From contig SFFL01000008.1 in NCBI GenBank assembly GCA_004557825.1, positions 1 through 64,000 of the forward strand: a DNA stretch of 64,000 nucleotides, read 5' to 3'. Positions within the stretch are counted from its first letter, which is position 1; each line of letters begins with the position of its first letter. A program made the translations under genes and the position numbers. Shown here piece by piece: positions 14,530-22,413 of this stretch. Source of the stretch: Bacteroidales bacterium. Lineage in GTDB: Bacteria; Bacteroidota; Bacteroidia; Bacteroidales; Muribaculaceae. The notes below the pieces were generated by a model. The model did no database searches, was not told the DNA's origin, and saw only the letters and a list, made by a program, of their open reading frames with translations.

Positions 14530-15422
14530 ACGCAGCCTGCGGAATTAAATGTCATATCCACCACCCGGGCCACCTGCCAGGCGGCAGCCACATCGTGCAC
14601 ACGCAGAATCTGCGCGCCCCGCTCCAGCGCCAGTGCGTTGAGCGCGTCGGTGCCCGGCAGACAGTCGGCGGGGGTCAGTCCCAGCGGTCTGTATATCATC
14701 GACTTGCGCGACATGCCCACGAGAACGGGGCGCCCGGGGAAGAAGCTGCGCAGTGCGTCGAGCGAACGCAGAAGCTCATAGTTCTGCTCCGGAGTCTTGG
14801 CGAATCCGAAACCGGGGTCGATGATAATGTCGGCGATTCCGGCCTGCTCGGCCTGCGCCACACTCTGCTGCAACTCGCGGGCCACCGTAGCCACAACACC
14901 CCCCTCCGAGGCGGGATAGTCGGTCCGGCGGGTCATATCGCGGGGAGTGCCGCGCATGTGCATCATTATATATGGTACGCGCGCGCAAGCCACCACAGCC
15001 ATCATATTGCTGTCGAGCTGCCCGGCGGAAATATCGTTGATAATATCGGCGCCGGCATCAATGCTCCTGCGCGCCACCTCGGCACGGAAAGTATCCACCG
15101 AAATCAGCACATCGCGGCCAAGCGCCTTCACGGCACTGATACCCATACTCACGCGGCGCCATTCCTCGGTCTCGCTCACATCCTCGGCACCTGGGCGCGT
15201 GGAGTAGCCACCCACGTCGATAATGTCGGCACCCTCGGCCACAAGCCGTGCGGCGGCTGCAGCCACGGCCGGCTTATGCACATCGTCGACGGCCTTACGG
15301 CTGTCGGCAATCGTGCGCGACGCGGCGTAAAACGAGTCGGGCGTCACATTCAGAATCCCCATCACCAGCGGATGGGAAAAGCTGCGGAGCGTGCCACGGA
15401 TGTTAAGTGTGAAACTTTCCAT
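14526..15422 (-). CDS. folP: Dihydropteroate synthase
   Basis: FolP condenses p-aminobenzoate with 6-hydroxymethyl-dihydropterin pyrophosphate in folate synthesis and is the sulfonamide target. The 298-residue protein carries both signatures: MGILNVTPDSFYAASRT and ADIIDVGGYSTRPGAEDVSE. It also has INDISAGQLD, IIDPGFGFAKTPEQNYELL and a C-terminal ILRVHDVAAAWQVARV motif. A candidate promoter lies immediately upstream, and the gene overlaps cdaA by 4 bp, so the two are one transcription unit. Confidence 0.96.
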   Translation of the reverse strand: MESFTLNIRGTLRSFSHPLVMGILNVTPDSFYAASRTIADSRKAVDDVHKPAVAAAAARLVAEGADIIDVGGYSTRPGAEDVSETEEWRRVSMGISAVKALGRDVLISVDTFRAEVARRSIDAGADIINDISAGQLDSNMMAVVACARVPYIMMHMRGTPRDMTRRTDYPASEGGVVATVARELQQSVAQAEQAGIADIIIDPGFGFAKTPEQNYELLRSLDALRSFFPGRPVLVGMSRKSMIYRPLGLTPADCLPGTDALNALALERGAQILRVHDVAAAWQVARVVDMTFNSAGCV

Positions 15423-15726
15423 AAATCTTTGCCGCTACGAAGTTACACAAAATCAGCCACACGGCCAACCGCCGGAGCCATTATTTTTGTCCGACGGCAA
15501 AAAACAGCCTCCATATCGATTCCACACGCCGCCATCAACAATACCCTCGCGCTTCCACACGCCGCCGCCCGGAAGGCCACAGCAACACCCCTCGCCAAGT
15601 GCTAAAAGAGCCTCACGATTTCTGTTTGGCGGCAAAAATGACCGATCCGTCGGGCAAAATTCCCCGCCGGGAAAAATTTGCCCGGGGCCTATTGCGCGGG
15701 CGCATAATTGATTGTATATTTGCATT
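15423..15726. other. Intergenic region folP to sensor-kinase-like ORF
   Basis: This stretch of about 300 bp contains a probable folP promoter on the minus strand: TTG (15466-15468), a 20-bp spacer and TAACTTCG (15438-15445, one mismatch to TAnnTTTG). On the plus strand TATATTTG at 15715-15722 resembles a -7 element, but it sits directly against the GTG at 15727, so it could only serve a later start. The remainder is C-rich with no recognised gene. Confidence 0.5.
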
Positions 15727-16194
15727 GTGAACACACTCATCAACATACTCAACGGCGAGGATGACCTTCTCTGCGACCGCTGCGAATCCACCTCGCGCGA
15801 GCGCTGGACCCGCCTCCTCACCCACATCATCTGCCTCGGCCTGATTTTCATCCTGCCGGAAATTCTTGCCGCCACCGGGCGCCCCTTCCGCGAGGTGCCG
15901 CAGCTCCGCTGGGGCAGCTATATGAAAGCCGCAGTCTACATCGCGGTCTTCTATGTCAACTACTTCGTGATAATGGAGCACGCCTACCGGCGCCGCGCCC
16001 CTACAATCGGATACGTCAAAAGCAAAAAAGAAAAAGCAAAAAAGGAAAAGCAGAAAAGCAGAAAAACAACAAGCAACAAACAACAACAAAAGCAACAAAA
16101 ACAAACAACAACAAAATCAACAAACGGCAACAAACGGCAAAATCAATTGACTTTGAAGAGGAGCGTCTGCAAGATGCCGCGCATTGCCAGGTAG
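15727..16194 (+). CDS. Possible remnant of a membrane sensor kinase N-terminus
   Basis: From a GTG at 15727 this encodes 155 residues. The first 95 hold two hydrophobic segments, LLTHIICLGLIFILPEILAA and YMKAAVYIAVFYVNYFVIM. The FYVNYF motif and arrangement resemble the membrane part of LytS/YpdA-type histidine kinases of Bacteroidetes (inference). The kinase domain is missing: after RRRAPTIGYVK the frame enters a Lys/Gln/Thr/Asn-rich tail encoded by an A-rich tract (16021-16140) and runs antisense into the MATE gene. It is either a truncated gene or a small membrane protein with a fortuitous tail. Evidence for translation is weak. Confidence 0.35.
   Translation: MNTLINILNGEDDLLCDRCESTSRERWTRLLTHIICLGLIFILPEILAATGRPFREVPQLRWGSYMKAAVYIAVFYVNYFVIMEHAYRRRAPTIGYVKSKKEKAKKEKQKSRKTTSNKQQQKQQKQTTTKSTNGNKRQNQLTLKRSVCKMPRIAR
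16021..16140. repeat. A-rich low-complexity tract
   Basis: About 120 bp of irregular AGCAAAAAAG, CAACAA and ACAAACGGCA repeats, ending in two copies of CAACAAACGGCAA-like sequence just before the MATE stop codon. It stands out against GC-rich surroundings. On the minus strand it would be a T-rich transcript end after the MATE gene. Confidence 0.7.
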
Positions 16195-17414
16195 GCGATG
16201 AAGGCCAGCCACAGGCCGTGGTTGTGCATCACCGGCACAAGCAGATAATATAGCAGGAAAAATGTGGCGCAGGCACCTGCCATCGACACGAGCAAACGCC
16301 GTGTGAGCGTGGCGCCAATATACACCCCGTCCCAGGCGAAGGCCGCGAAGCCCGCCAGCGGGATGGTGAGCGCCCACACAAAGTACTCGTGAGCCGCCGA
16401 CCTTACCCCGGCATCGTCGCTCAGGAGGTCGAGTATCCCCTCCCCGCCCAAGAAATACACCAGCGTGAACAGCAGCGCCCACACGGCTCCCCACACAAAC
16501 AACCGCTTAACACACAGATGCACATGCTGCACATCGCGGGCGCCCACATAGCGCCCCACCAGTGCCTCACCGGCGAATGCAACACCGTCCATCATATAGG
16601 AGAAGAGCAGGAACAGCTGCATCAGCAACGTGTTCACAGCCAAAATCAGCGGACCCTGCACCGACCCGGCGCGGGTAAACCATAGCGTCACGGCTATCAG
16701 ACACACCGTGCGCAGCATCACATCCACATTCACGCTGAAAAAACGGCGCAGCTCATTCCAGCGGAAAATGTCGGCCCACTTCGGCCGCGGCATCCGGTAG
16801 CCCTTCAGAAACAGGAACCCCGCACCGAAGCCGGTCCATTGCGCCACGAGTGTACCGGCGGCAATGCCCGCAATCCCCATATCCAGCAGATACACCAAAG
16901 TAAGACTGGTAACAATGTTTACCACATTGATTATCAGCGACACCCACAGCATCATCCGCGAGTTTTGCATCCCTAAGAACCACCCCGCCATGGCATAGTT
17001 GCCCAGTACGGCGGGCGCGCCCCAGATGAGCAGATGGAAATACACCGAAGCCAGGCTGCTCACCGGAGGCTTCGCCTCCAGGAACCACACCATCATCTTG
17101 AATATTCCCTCCTGAAAGAGAATCATCAGCGCACCGGCTGTGAGCGCCACCAACAGCGACCGCGCCAGCACCAGCGCCGAAGCAGACGGGTCGCCCGCGC
17201 CGCAGGCCTGTGCCGACAGCCCCGAGGTGCCCGCCCGGAGGAACGAGAAAAACCAGTAGAGCATATTGAACATCACCCCGCCCACGGCTATGGCCGCAAG
17301 ATAGCGCTCACTCCCCAGATGGCCCGCGATAGCTGTGTCAATCAGGGCCAGCAGAGGAGTGGTGATGTTGGCAAGAATAGAAGGAACCGCCAGACGCAGA
17401 ATCCGGCGGTCCAT
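16143..17414 (-). CDS. MATE family efflux transporter (DinF-like)
   Basis: This 423-residue, 12-helix antiporter probably exports drugs or metabolites using a cation gradient. It starts MDRRILRLAVPSILANITTP and continues LLALIDTAIAGHLGSERYLAAIAVGG, the DinF-subfamily opening, with GTSGLSAQACGAGD after the third helix. The ATG at 17414 is preferred because AAGGAAA lies 7-8 nt upstream and the family starts there; an in-frame ATG at 17441 overlapping the upstream stop would add nine residues. It follows the OPT transporter on the same strand, probably in one operon with ssb. Confidence 0.88.
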   Translation of the reverse strand: MDRRILRLAVPSILANITTPLLALIDTAIAGHLGSERYLAAIAVGGVMFNMLYWFFSFLRAGTSGLSAQACGAGDPSASALVLARSLLVALTAGALMILFQEGIFKMMVWFLEAKPPVSSLASVYFHLLIWGAPAVLGNYAMAGWFLGMQNSRMMLWVSLIINVVNIVTSLTLVYLLDMGIAGIAAGTLVAQWTGFGAGFLFLKGYRMPRPKWADIFRWNELRRFFSVNVDVMLRTVCLIAVTLWFTRAGSVQGPLILAVNTLLMQLFLLFSYMMDGVAFAGEALVGRYVGARDVQHVHLCVKRLFVWGAVWALLFTLVYFLGGEGILDLLSDDAGVRSAAHEYFVWALTIPLAGFAAFAWDGVYIGATLTRRLLVSMAGACATFFLLYYLLVPVMHNHGLWLAFIAYLAMRGILQTLLFKVN

Positions 17415-17440
17415 ATTACGTGTTTCCTTTCGGAGAATCA

Positions 17441-19543
17441 TCAGATTGTGTCGTCGGAGGGACGGACAGGCTTAACCCTCACGGAGTCGAACCATAGATA
17501 GCCGATGAGCAGCACATAAGCCACCACACCGAGGATCTGCACGGTAGTGCCTTCAAGCGGGCATACATACTCAAATCCGGCAAAACGTGTGAGAGCCGAG
17601 AACACGCCGAACAGGGCGCCGCCGGCAATCAGACCGGAAGCGATGAGCGTACCGCGGTCGCGGCGCAAGTCGCTGATTTTCTTATCCTTCGAGCTGCGGG
17701 CCACAAACCAGGCAATGGCGCCGCCCACGAGCAGCGGAGTGTTGAGCGACAGCGGGATAAACATACCCAGACAGAAGGCCAGCACAGGCACTTCCAGCCA
17801 GTTGAGCAGCAGAGCCAGCACCACGCCCACCATATAGAGAATCCAGGGGGTGTCGCCGCCCATCATCAGCGGCTCAATCACCTTGGCCATAGCATTGGCC
17901 TGCGGAGCCACAAGCGCCGAAGGATTGCTCGGGTCGAACGTGTATACCTGATTAAGGACCATAATCACACCGCCCACAGTGGCAGCCGATACAAGGGTGC
18001 CCAAGAATTTCCACGACTCCTGCTTGCGCGGGGTGCTTCCCAGCCAGTAGCCGATCTTCAGGTCGGTGACGAAACCGCCGGCCATCGAAAGCGCCGTACA
18101 CACCACGCCGCCGATTACCATCGACGCCACGATGCCCGAGGTGCCTTTCAGACCAATAGCCACGAAGATGGCCGAAGCGATAATCAGCGTCATCAGCGTC
18201 ATACCCGACACAGGGTTGGAACCTACGATGGCTATCGCATTGGCAGCCACCGTGGTAAAGAGGAACGCGATAATCGTAACCACTACCCAGGCCACCAGCG
18301 CCTGCCACCAGTTGTGGATCACGCCGAACCAGAAGAAGAGCAGCACGGCCACTAGCGCAATCCCTATGAAGAACACGATATGCTTCATGGAGATATCGAG
18401 CTGCCAGCGCACCGGTTTTGCCTCGGCGCGGGCACCACCCTTGAATTCGCGGCCAGCAAGCCCCACGGCCTGCTTGATGATGGGCCACGACTTGATGATG
18501 CCAATGATACCGGCCATAGCGATACCGCCGATACCGATCATGCGCACATAGTTGCCGAAGATGGCATCAGGCTCCATAGCGGCGATTTCAGCATTGCCGT
18601 AAGTGCCCATCAGCGGGATGATTACCCACCAGGCGAAGAGCGAACCGGCAGTGATGATGAAGGCATATTTCAATCCGATGATATAACCCAGACCGAGCAC
18701 GGCGGCGCCGGTGTTGCAGCTCAGCACCAGTTTCGTCTTTGCGGCCACGGCCTGACCCCAGGAACAGGCGGTGGTGGAGAGCGTCTCGGCCCAGAAGCCG
18801 AAAGTTGCCACCACATAATCATATATACCGCCTATGAGCGAGGCAATTACCAGCGTTTTGGCCTGCGAACCACCCTTAGCGGCACCGGCACTCTGACCGC
18901 TGGCCAGCACCTGTGTGGTGGCCGTAGCCTCCGGGAAGGGATACTTGCCGTGCATATCCTTCACGAAATATTTGCGGAAGGGGATGAAGAACAGGATACC
19001 AAGCACACCGCCAAGGAGCGACGAGAGGAATATCTGGAAGAAATTCACCGAAATCTCAGGGTACTTAGCGCCGAGGATGTAGAGCGCCGGCAGAGTGAAG
19101 ATGGCACCGGCCACAATCACGCCCGAACAGGCACCGATCGACTGGATAATCACATTCTGCCCCAGAGCATTCTTCTTACCCAGGGCACCGCTCAGACCCA
19201 CGGCGATGATGGCGATAGGTATGGCAGCCTCAAACACCTGCCCTACCTTCAGGCCCAGGTATGCGGCGGCCGCACTGAATATCACACAGAGAATCAGACC
19301 CATCGACACCGAGTAAGGAGTCACCTCGCGGTATTCGCGGGCCGGGTGCATCAGCGGCCGATAATTCTCGTCGGCGGCCAGTTCGCGGAACGCATTCTCG
19401 GGCAGCTCCACGGGGTCAACGTCGGCCACCGCGTCGGCTGCGCCTGCCGCGCAAGCGCCCGCTTTAGCAGCAGCGGCATCGCCGCACACTGCACCGGCAG
19501 CATCGGCGGATGCGTTTTCGGCAAAATTCTTTTCTTTTTCCAT
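17441..19543 (-). CDS. OPT family oligopeptide transporter
   Basis: This 700-residue inner-membrane protein has about 14-16 hydrophobic helices and belongs to the OPT family, whose members import peptides or metal chelates. Family blocks include SMGLILCVIFSAAAAYLGLK, KVGQVFEAAIPIAIIAVG, the PFRKYFVKDMHGKYPFPEAT motif and GSNPVSGMTLMTLI. The first 45 residues are Ala/Asp/Cys-rich low-complexity sequence (ADAAGAVCGDAAAAKAGACA) unlike the rest and of unknown role. It lies between ssb and the MATE gene, with its start 43 bp after the ssb stop and its stop next to the MATE gene. Confidence 0.92.
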   Translation of the reverse strand: MEKEKNFAENASADAAGAVCGDAAAAKAGACAAGAADAVADVDPVELPENAFRELAADENYRPLMHPAREYREVTPYSVSMGLILCVIFSAAAAYLGLKVGQVFEAAIPIAIIAVGLSGALGKKNALGQNVIIQSIGACSGVIVAGAIFTLPALYILGAKYPEISVNFFQIFLSSLLGGVLGILFFIPFRKYFVKDMHGKYPFPEATATTQVLASGQSAGAAKGGSQAKTLVIASLIGGIYDYVVATFGFWAETLSTTACSWGQAVAAKTKLVLSCNTGAAVLGLGYIIGLKYAFIITAGSLFAWWVIIPLMGTYGNAEIAAMEPDAIFGNYVRMIGIGGIAMAGIIGIIKSWPIIKQAVGLAGREFKGGARAEAKPVRWQLDISMKHIVFFIGIALVAVLLFFWFGVIHNWWQALVAWVVVTIIAFLFTTVAANAIAIVGSNPVSGMTLMTLIIASAIFVAIGLKGTSGIVASMVIGGVVCTALSMAGGFVTDLKIGYWLGSTPRKQESWKFLGTLVSAATVGGVIMVLNQVYTFDPSNPSALVAPQANAMAKVIEPLMMGGDTPWILYMVGVVLALLLNWLEVPVLAFCLGMFIPLSLNTPLLVGGAIAWFVARSSKDKKISDLRRDRGTLIASGLIAGGALFGVFSALTRFAGFEYVCPLEGTTVQILGVVAYVLLIGYLWFDSVRVKPVRPSDDTI

Positions 19544-19596
19544 TATATATTATTGTGTATTAATTTTCGCAAAGAGCACCTATATATTATTGTGTA
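19544..19596. repeat. 16-bp direct repeat around the ssb stop codon
   Basis: TATATATTATTGTGTA occurs perfectly at 19544-19559 (just upstream of the OPT start) and 19581-19596 (covering the ssb stop codon at 19587-19589), 37 bp apart. Confidence 0.85.
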
Positions 19597-19925
19597 GGGC
19601 GGGAGAGGATATCGAAAGTATCCACAAAGATTTCAGTGACCTTGCGGTTGATGGCATTGCGGTCCTGCCAGTCGCGGGTGCGGAGCTTACCCTCGATATA
19701 GAGCTTTGTGCCCTTCGAGATGTATCGCTCGGCGATTTCGGCCGCGCGGTCCCACATCACAATGTTGTGCCACTCGGTGCGCTCGGCCACCTCCGCCCCG
19801 TTGGCGGCGCGGTAAGCCCGTTCGGTGGTAGCGAGCGAGAACGTGGCGCAGGGGCGCGAATCGATGTAGCGTATTTCGGGAGCCTTCCCTACATTGCCTA
19901 CAAGAATTACTTTATTTACCGACAT
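19587..19925 (-). CDS. ssb: Single-stranded DNA-binding protein, short form
   Basis: SSB coats single-stranded DNA in replication and repair. The 112-residue protein starts MSVNKVILVGNVGKAPEIRY and carries the OB-fold blocks FSLATTERAYRAANG, ERTEWHNIVMWDRAAEIAERY and KGTKLYIEGKLRTRDW. It ends at ILSRPTQ, directly after the OB fold, and lacks the glycine-rich linker and acidic DDDIPF-like tip that normally recruits partner proteins. The ATG at 19925 is used; the frame is open further upstream but without homology. A consensus promoter lies at 19988-20018. It may be an accessory SSB, or a housekeeping SSB shortened when the repeat at its stop codon arose. Confidence 0.9.
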   Translation of the reverse strand: MSVNKVILVGNVGKAPEIRYIDSRPCATFSLATTERAYRAANGAEVAERTEWHNIVMWDRAAEIAERYISKGTKLYIEGKLRTRDWQDRNAINRKVTEIFVDTFDILSRPTQ

Positions 19926-19987
19926 AGCTTTCAGAGATAAAGCAGGGGATTCCGGCCATCGCCGGAGTGCTTGCACTGTTAAACTGA

Positions 19988-20018
19988 CAAAATTACCATT
20001 TTTATTTGAAAAGTCAAA
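19988..20018 (-). promoter_or_regulatory. Promoter of ssb
   Basis: On the minus strand, TTTG (20015-20018), a 19-bp spacer and TAATTTTG (19988-19995) match the Bacteroidetes consensus. The leader to the ATG at 19925 is about 55-60 nt. Confidence 0.75.
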
Positions 20019-20472
20019 GGCTTTCCCCCACAGAAGCCATTTTTCTATTCTGACAAATTTTGGAATATGTTTATAAACATATATCCGAATGGCCCATTTG
20101 GGCGGTACGGAAAGAAAAATCTGGGCCAAAAAACGGCGAGACGGAGCGGAAAATTTACATATTTTCACATTTGGCATTATCGGATTTGTTTCATCACCCC
20201 TCGATTTGTTTCAGATTTTCACTTTTATTAATACAAAAATATCCATTTTGCTAACGATTGTTAATTAAACGAATAGACAAAAGCAACCCTTTCGCGCATA
20301 TTAATTTTGCTTACCACAAATTTTAAGGCAATTAAATTTTATTTTTCAATAGCAATCATTAAACAATAATAATAATCCATATACCTAAAAACAGTAAACC
20401 ATAGAAAACAAAACTCAAAAATATTCACAACAAAAATACTAACTAATATAGTCTAACCAAACCAATTAACCC
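20019..20472. promoter_or_regulatory. AT-rich leader of the rhamnose PUL with a direct repeat
   Basis: This stretch of about 450 bp contains no convincing gene. GATTTGTTTCA occurs perfectly at 20183-20193 and 20203-20213, exactly 20 bp (two helical turns) apart, as expected for a dimeric activator site. A TAATTTTG -7 element lies at 20302-20309 without a matching TTTG -33 box, which would fit an activator-dependent promoter. If that is the promoter, the transcript has an A-rich leader of about 150 nt before the ATG at 20473. Confidence 0.5.
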
Positions 20473-22260
20473 ATGAAAAAAGTTTTTACACTTGGATTAT
20501 GTGCAGTGGCAGCTCTATCGGCCTTTGCATATCGAAACTACGACATCCCCGCAGGGATTGATCTGGTAACACCACAGCCGAGCACTACTATTACCGAACA
20601 GGATGGAGTCTATACTCTTGAATTTACCGGCACATTCGGCAAAAACATCAACCCGGACGGACAGCCCTCCTCTTACACCGAATATGAGGTGTTTACAACC
20701 GGGACAGATATGGTATTACTTAATGGTTGCGTCTATAATCTCGAATTTGATTATCAATGCGACGAAACAATCGATGATGCTGGAGTACTTTACTGGACTA
20801 ATACTGATTGGGGTAAATATAAATCTGTTTTCCCAGCTACTTCCGGCGATGAATGGGGTCACGGAGCTTTTTACCTCGGCGATCGCATTTTACATGGCTT
20901 CGGCACAGCGTTAAATCAAAAGCTTCGTTTGCATTTCCGTCCGAGGAATCGCGAAAATGCTGACTTAGTAGAAACTTACGGCAAACCTTTGACCGTAAAA
21001 GTCAAAAACCTCAGATTTGTGCCGGTTCAAAAGCAATCCCCGACAAGTACTGATATATTACATGTAGATATCAACGAGGAAGATGTGTTAGCGCCCAAGG
21101 ATTTAGCTTATACAAAATGGGAGAAAAACTCCGAGGGTGAGCTGACTCTCCGTTGGCAAGGTGCTTTCCCCCAAATCGAATATACTTGCTGGACATCTCC
21201 TCTGGAGCATCCCATGCTGGAAAATGTGGATTACAATTTCGTTTTCGAATATAAAGGCCCTGCTCTTGACTGTGTCCAAGTATTATATTGGGCCAAAGTT
21301 TTGGTTGACGGTCTCCAGATAGGCAATAATATTGACCAACCCGGTATTGCCCCAATTCCCGAATCGAAAGAATGGACAAAAATAACAATTCCAATTACCC
21401 GACGCGCTGAAGCACAAGATTGGGGTCGCTTTGTCGAAAGCGTCTTACGTATCGGTTTCAACGACCACTCATATATAGATAAAAATGGTGCTAATTACGG
21501 CATACCACTCGAAGTTCAGGTACGCAATTTGCGTTTCGAACCTACAAACGCTCCCGCCACCAAACCTGTGCCTATCGACCTCACTTTCACTGCAATCGGG
21601 AATCACCAAGGTGACCCTCTACAAGCCGACGGAAGCTACGACATCACCTTCTGCGGTCAATTCCCTCAGACTGTAGAATACGAGGCTTTCACAAGTTCTC
21701 TTGTTGAAGACCTTCCTGATAACGAACTTTACTATCTGACATTCTCTTATCAGGCTGACGATATCATCAATGAATTTGTAGCACGCTACTGGGATAGCAC
21801 AAACCCCGCACTTATTATCGGTAGCTCTCCCAGCCGCACACTTCCCGCCACCAAACAGTGGACTCAGGTTTATCTCCCGCTTTCCAACCGAGGTGACTGT
21901 GCCTGGGGTAAGGCAGGACAGAATATGCGTATTCACTTCTACAATCACGATCGTACAAATAAAGATGAAGACATTGTAGAATCAACACCCGCATCTCGCA
22001 GAAACGGCAAATATGGCAAACCTATTAATGTAAAAGTAAAAGACCTCAAGCTTGTGCCCGGCACACAGCTCGTTGAATCAAGTAATATGACTCCTACCGG
22101 CATCGAGAACGTAGTTGTCGACAATGCTGCTGAAGAGGAAGTGATCTTCAACGGCGAACCCGAATACTACAACATCCAGGGTCAGCGCATTATGAACCCT
22201 GAAAAGGGCTTCTACATCGTACGCCGCGGCAACAAGGTTTCCAAAGTTATTCTCCGATAA
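20473..22260 (+). CDS. Secreted protein with three copies of the PUL module and a C-terminal sorting-like tail
   Basis: This is the first gene of the rhamnose locus; its product has no known function. The 595 residues begin with a signal peptide (MKKVFTLGLCAVAALSAFAY). Three related modules follow at about 28-188, 199-358 and 370-530. Each runs from a YxLxFxG strand through an EYExFTS block, a YxLxFxYQ strand, a YW, a WG and LRxHF segment, and ends VKVKNLRFVP or similar. They look like beta-sandwich carbohydrate-binding domains (inference). The last 35 residues (EPEYYNIQGQRIMNPEKGFY then IVRRGNKVSKVIL) resemble type IX secretion type A sorting tails. The first two thirds of the gene are clearly AT-richer than its neighbours. 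Confidence 0.7.
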   Translation: MKKVFTLGLCAVAALSAFAYRNYDIPAGIDLVTPQPSTTITEQDGVYTLEFTGTFGKNINPDGQPSSYTEYEVFTTGTDMVLLNGCVYNLEFDYQCDETIDDAGVLYWTNTDWGKYKSVFPATSGDEWGHGAFYLGDRILHGFGTALNQKLRLHFRPRNRENADLVETYGKPLTVKVKNLRFVPVQKQSPTSTDILHVDINEEDVLAPKDLAYTKWEKNSEGELTLRWQGAFPQIEYTCWTSPLEHPMLENVDYNFVFEYKGPALDCVQVLYWAKVLVDGLQIGNNIDQPGIAPIPESKEWTKITIPITRRAEAQDWGRFVESVLRIGFNDHSYIDKNGANYGIPLEVQVRNLRFEPTNAPATKPVPIDLTFTAIGNHQGDPLQADGSYDITFCGQFPQTVEYEAFTSSLVEDLPDNELYYLTFSYQADDIINEFVARYWDSTNPALIIGSSPSRTLPATKQWTQVYLPLSNRGDCAWGKAGQNMRIHFYNHDRTNKDEDIVESTPASRRNGKYGKPINVKVKDLKLVPGTQLVESSNMTPTGIENVVVDNAAEEEVIFNGEPEYYNIQGQRIMNPEKGFYIVRRGNKVSKVILR

Positions 22261-22291
22261 TGCTCCTGTAAACCAGGTTTTTCCCAAACAT

Positions 22292-22320
22292 AACCGGCAG
22301 GTAAAGAAGGCCTGCCGGTT
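22292..22320. terminator. Inverted repeat after the first PUL gene
   Basis: AACCGGCAGG (22292-22301), a 9-base loop and CCTGCCGGTT (22311-22320) form a perfect 10-bp stem 31 bp after the stop codon. It is followed by A's rather than T's on the plus strand, so it may stabilise the 3' end or act with the next hairpin. Confidence 0.6.
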
Positions 22321-22348
22321 AAAAAACTCTCACCATTCTCTTTAAGTA

Positions 22349-22402
22349 GCCGGTAGCGAATCGCGGATTTCCGTTCTTCCCGGTCCGCTGCCGGCCTTTT
22401 TT
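22349..22402 (+). terminator. Rho-independent-type terminator or attenuator before the lipoprotein gene
   Basis: GCCGGTAGCG (22349-22358) pairs with CGCTGCCGGC (22386-22395) at 9 of 10 positions and is followed by CTTTTTT (22396-22402). It ends only 11 bp before the ATG at 22414, so it may attenuate transcription between the first gene and the rest of the locus. Confidence 0.6.
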
Positions 22403-22413
22403 CAAAACCCTCT

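Noticed and set aside
15715..15722. TATATTTG as a promoter for the sensor-kinase-like frame
   Set aside because: It sits only 4 bp before the GTG at 15727, so transcription would start after the codon.
15613..16104. A minus-strand frame covering the A-rich tract
   Set aside because: It encodes homopolymer-like Leu/Phe runs from the A-rich tract and has no recognisable domain.
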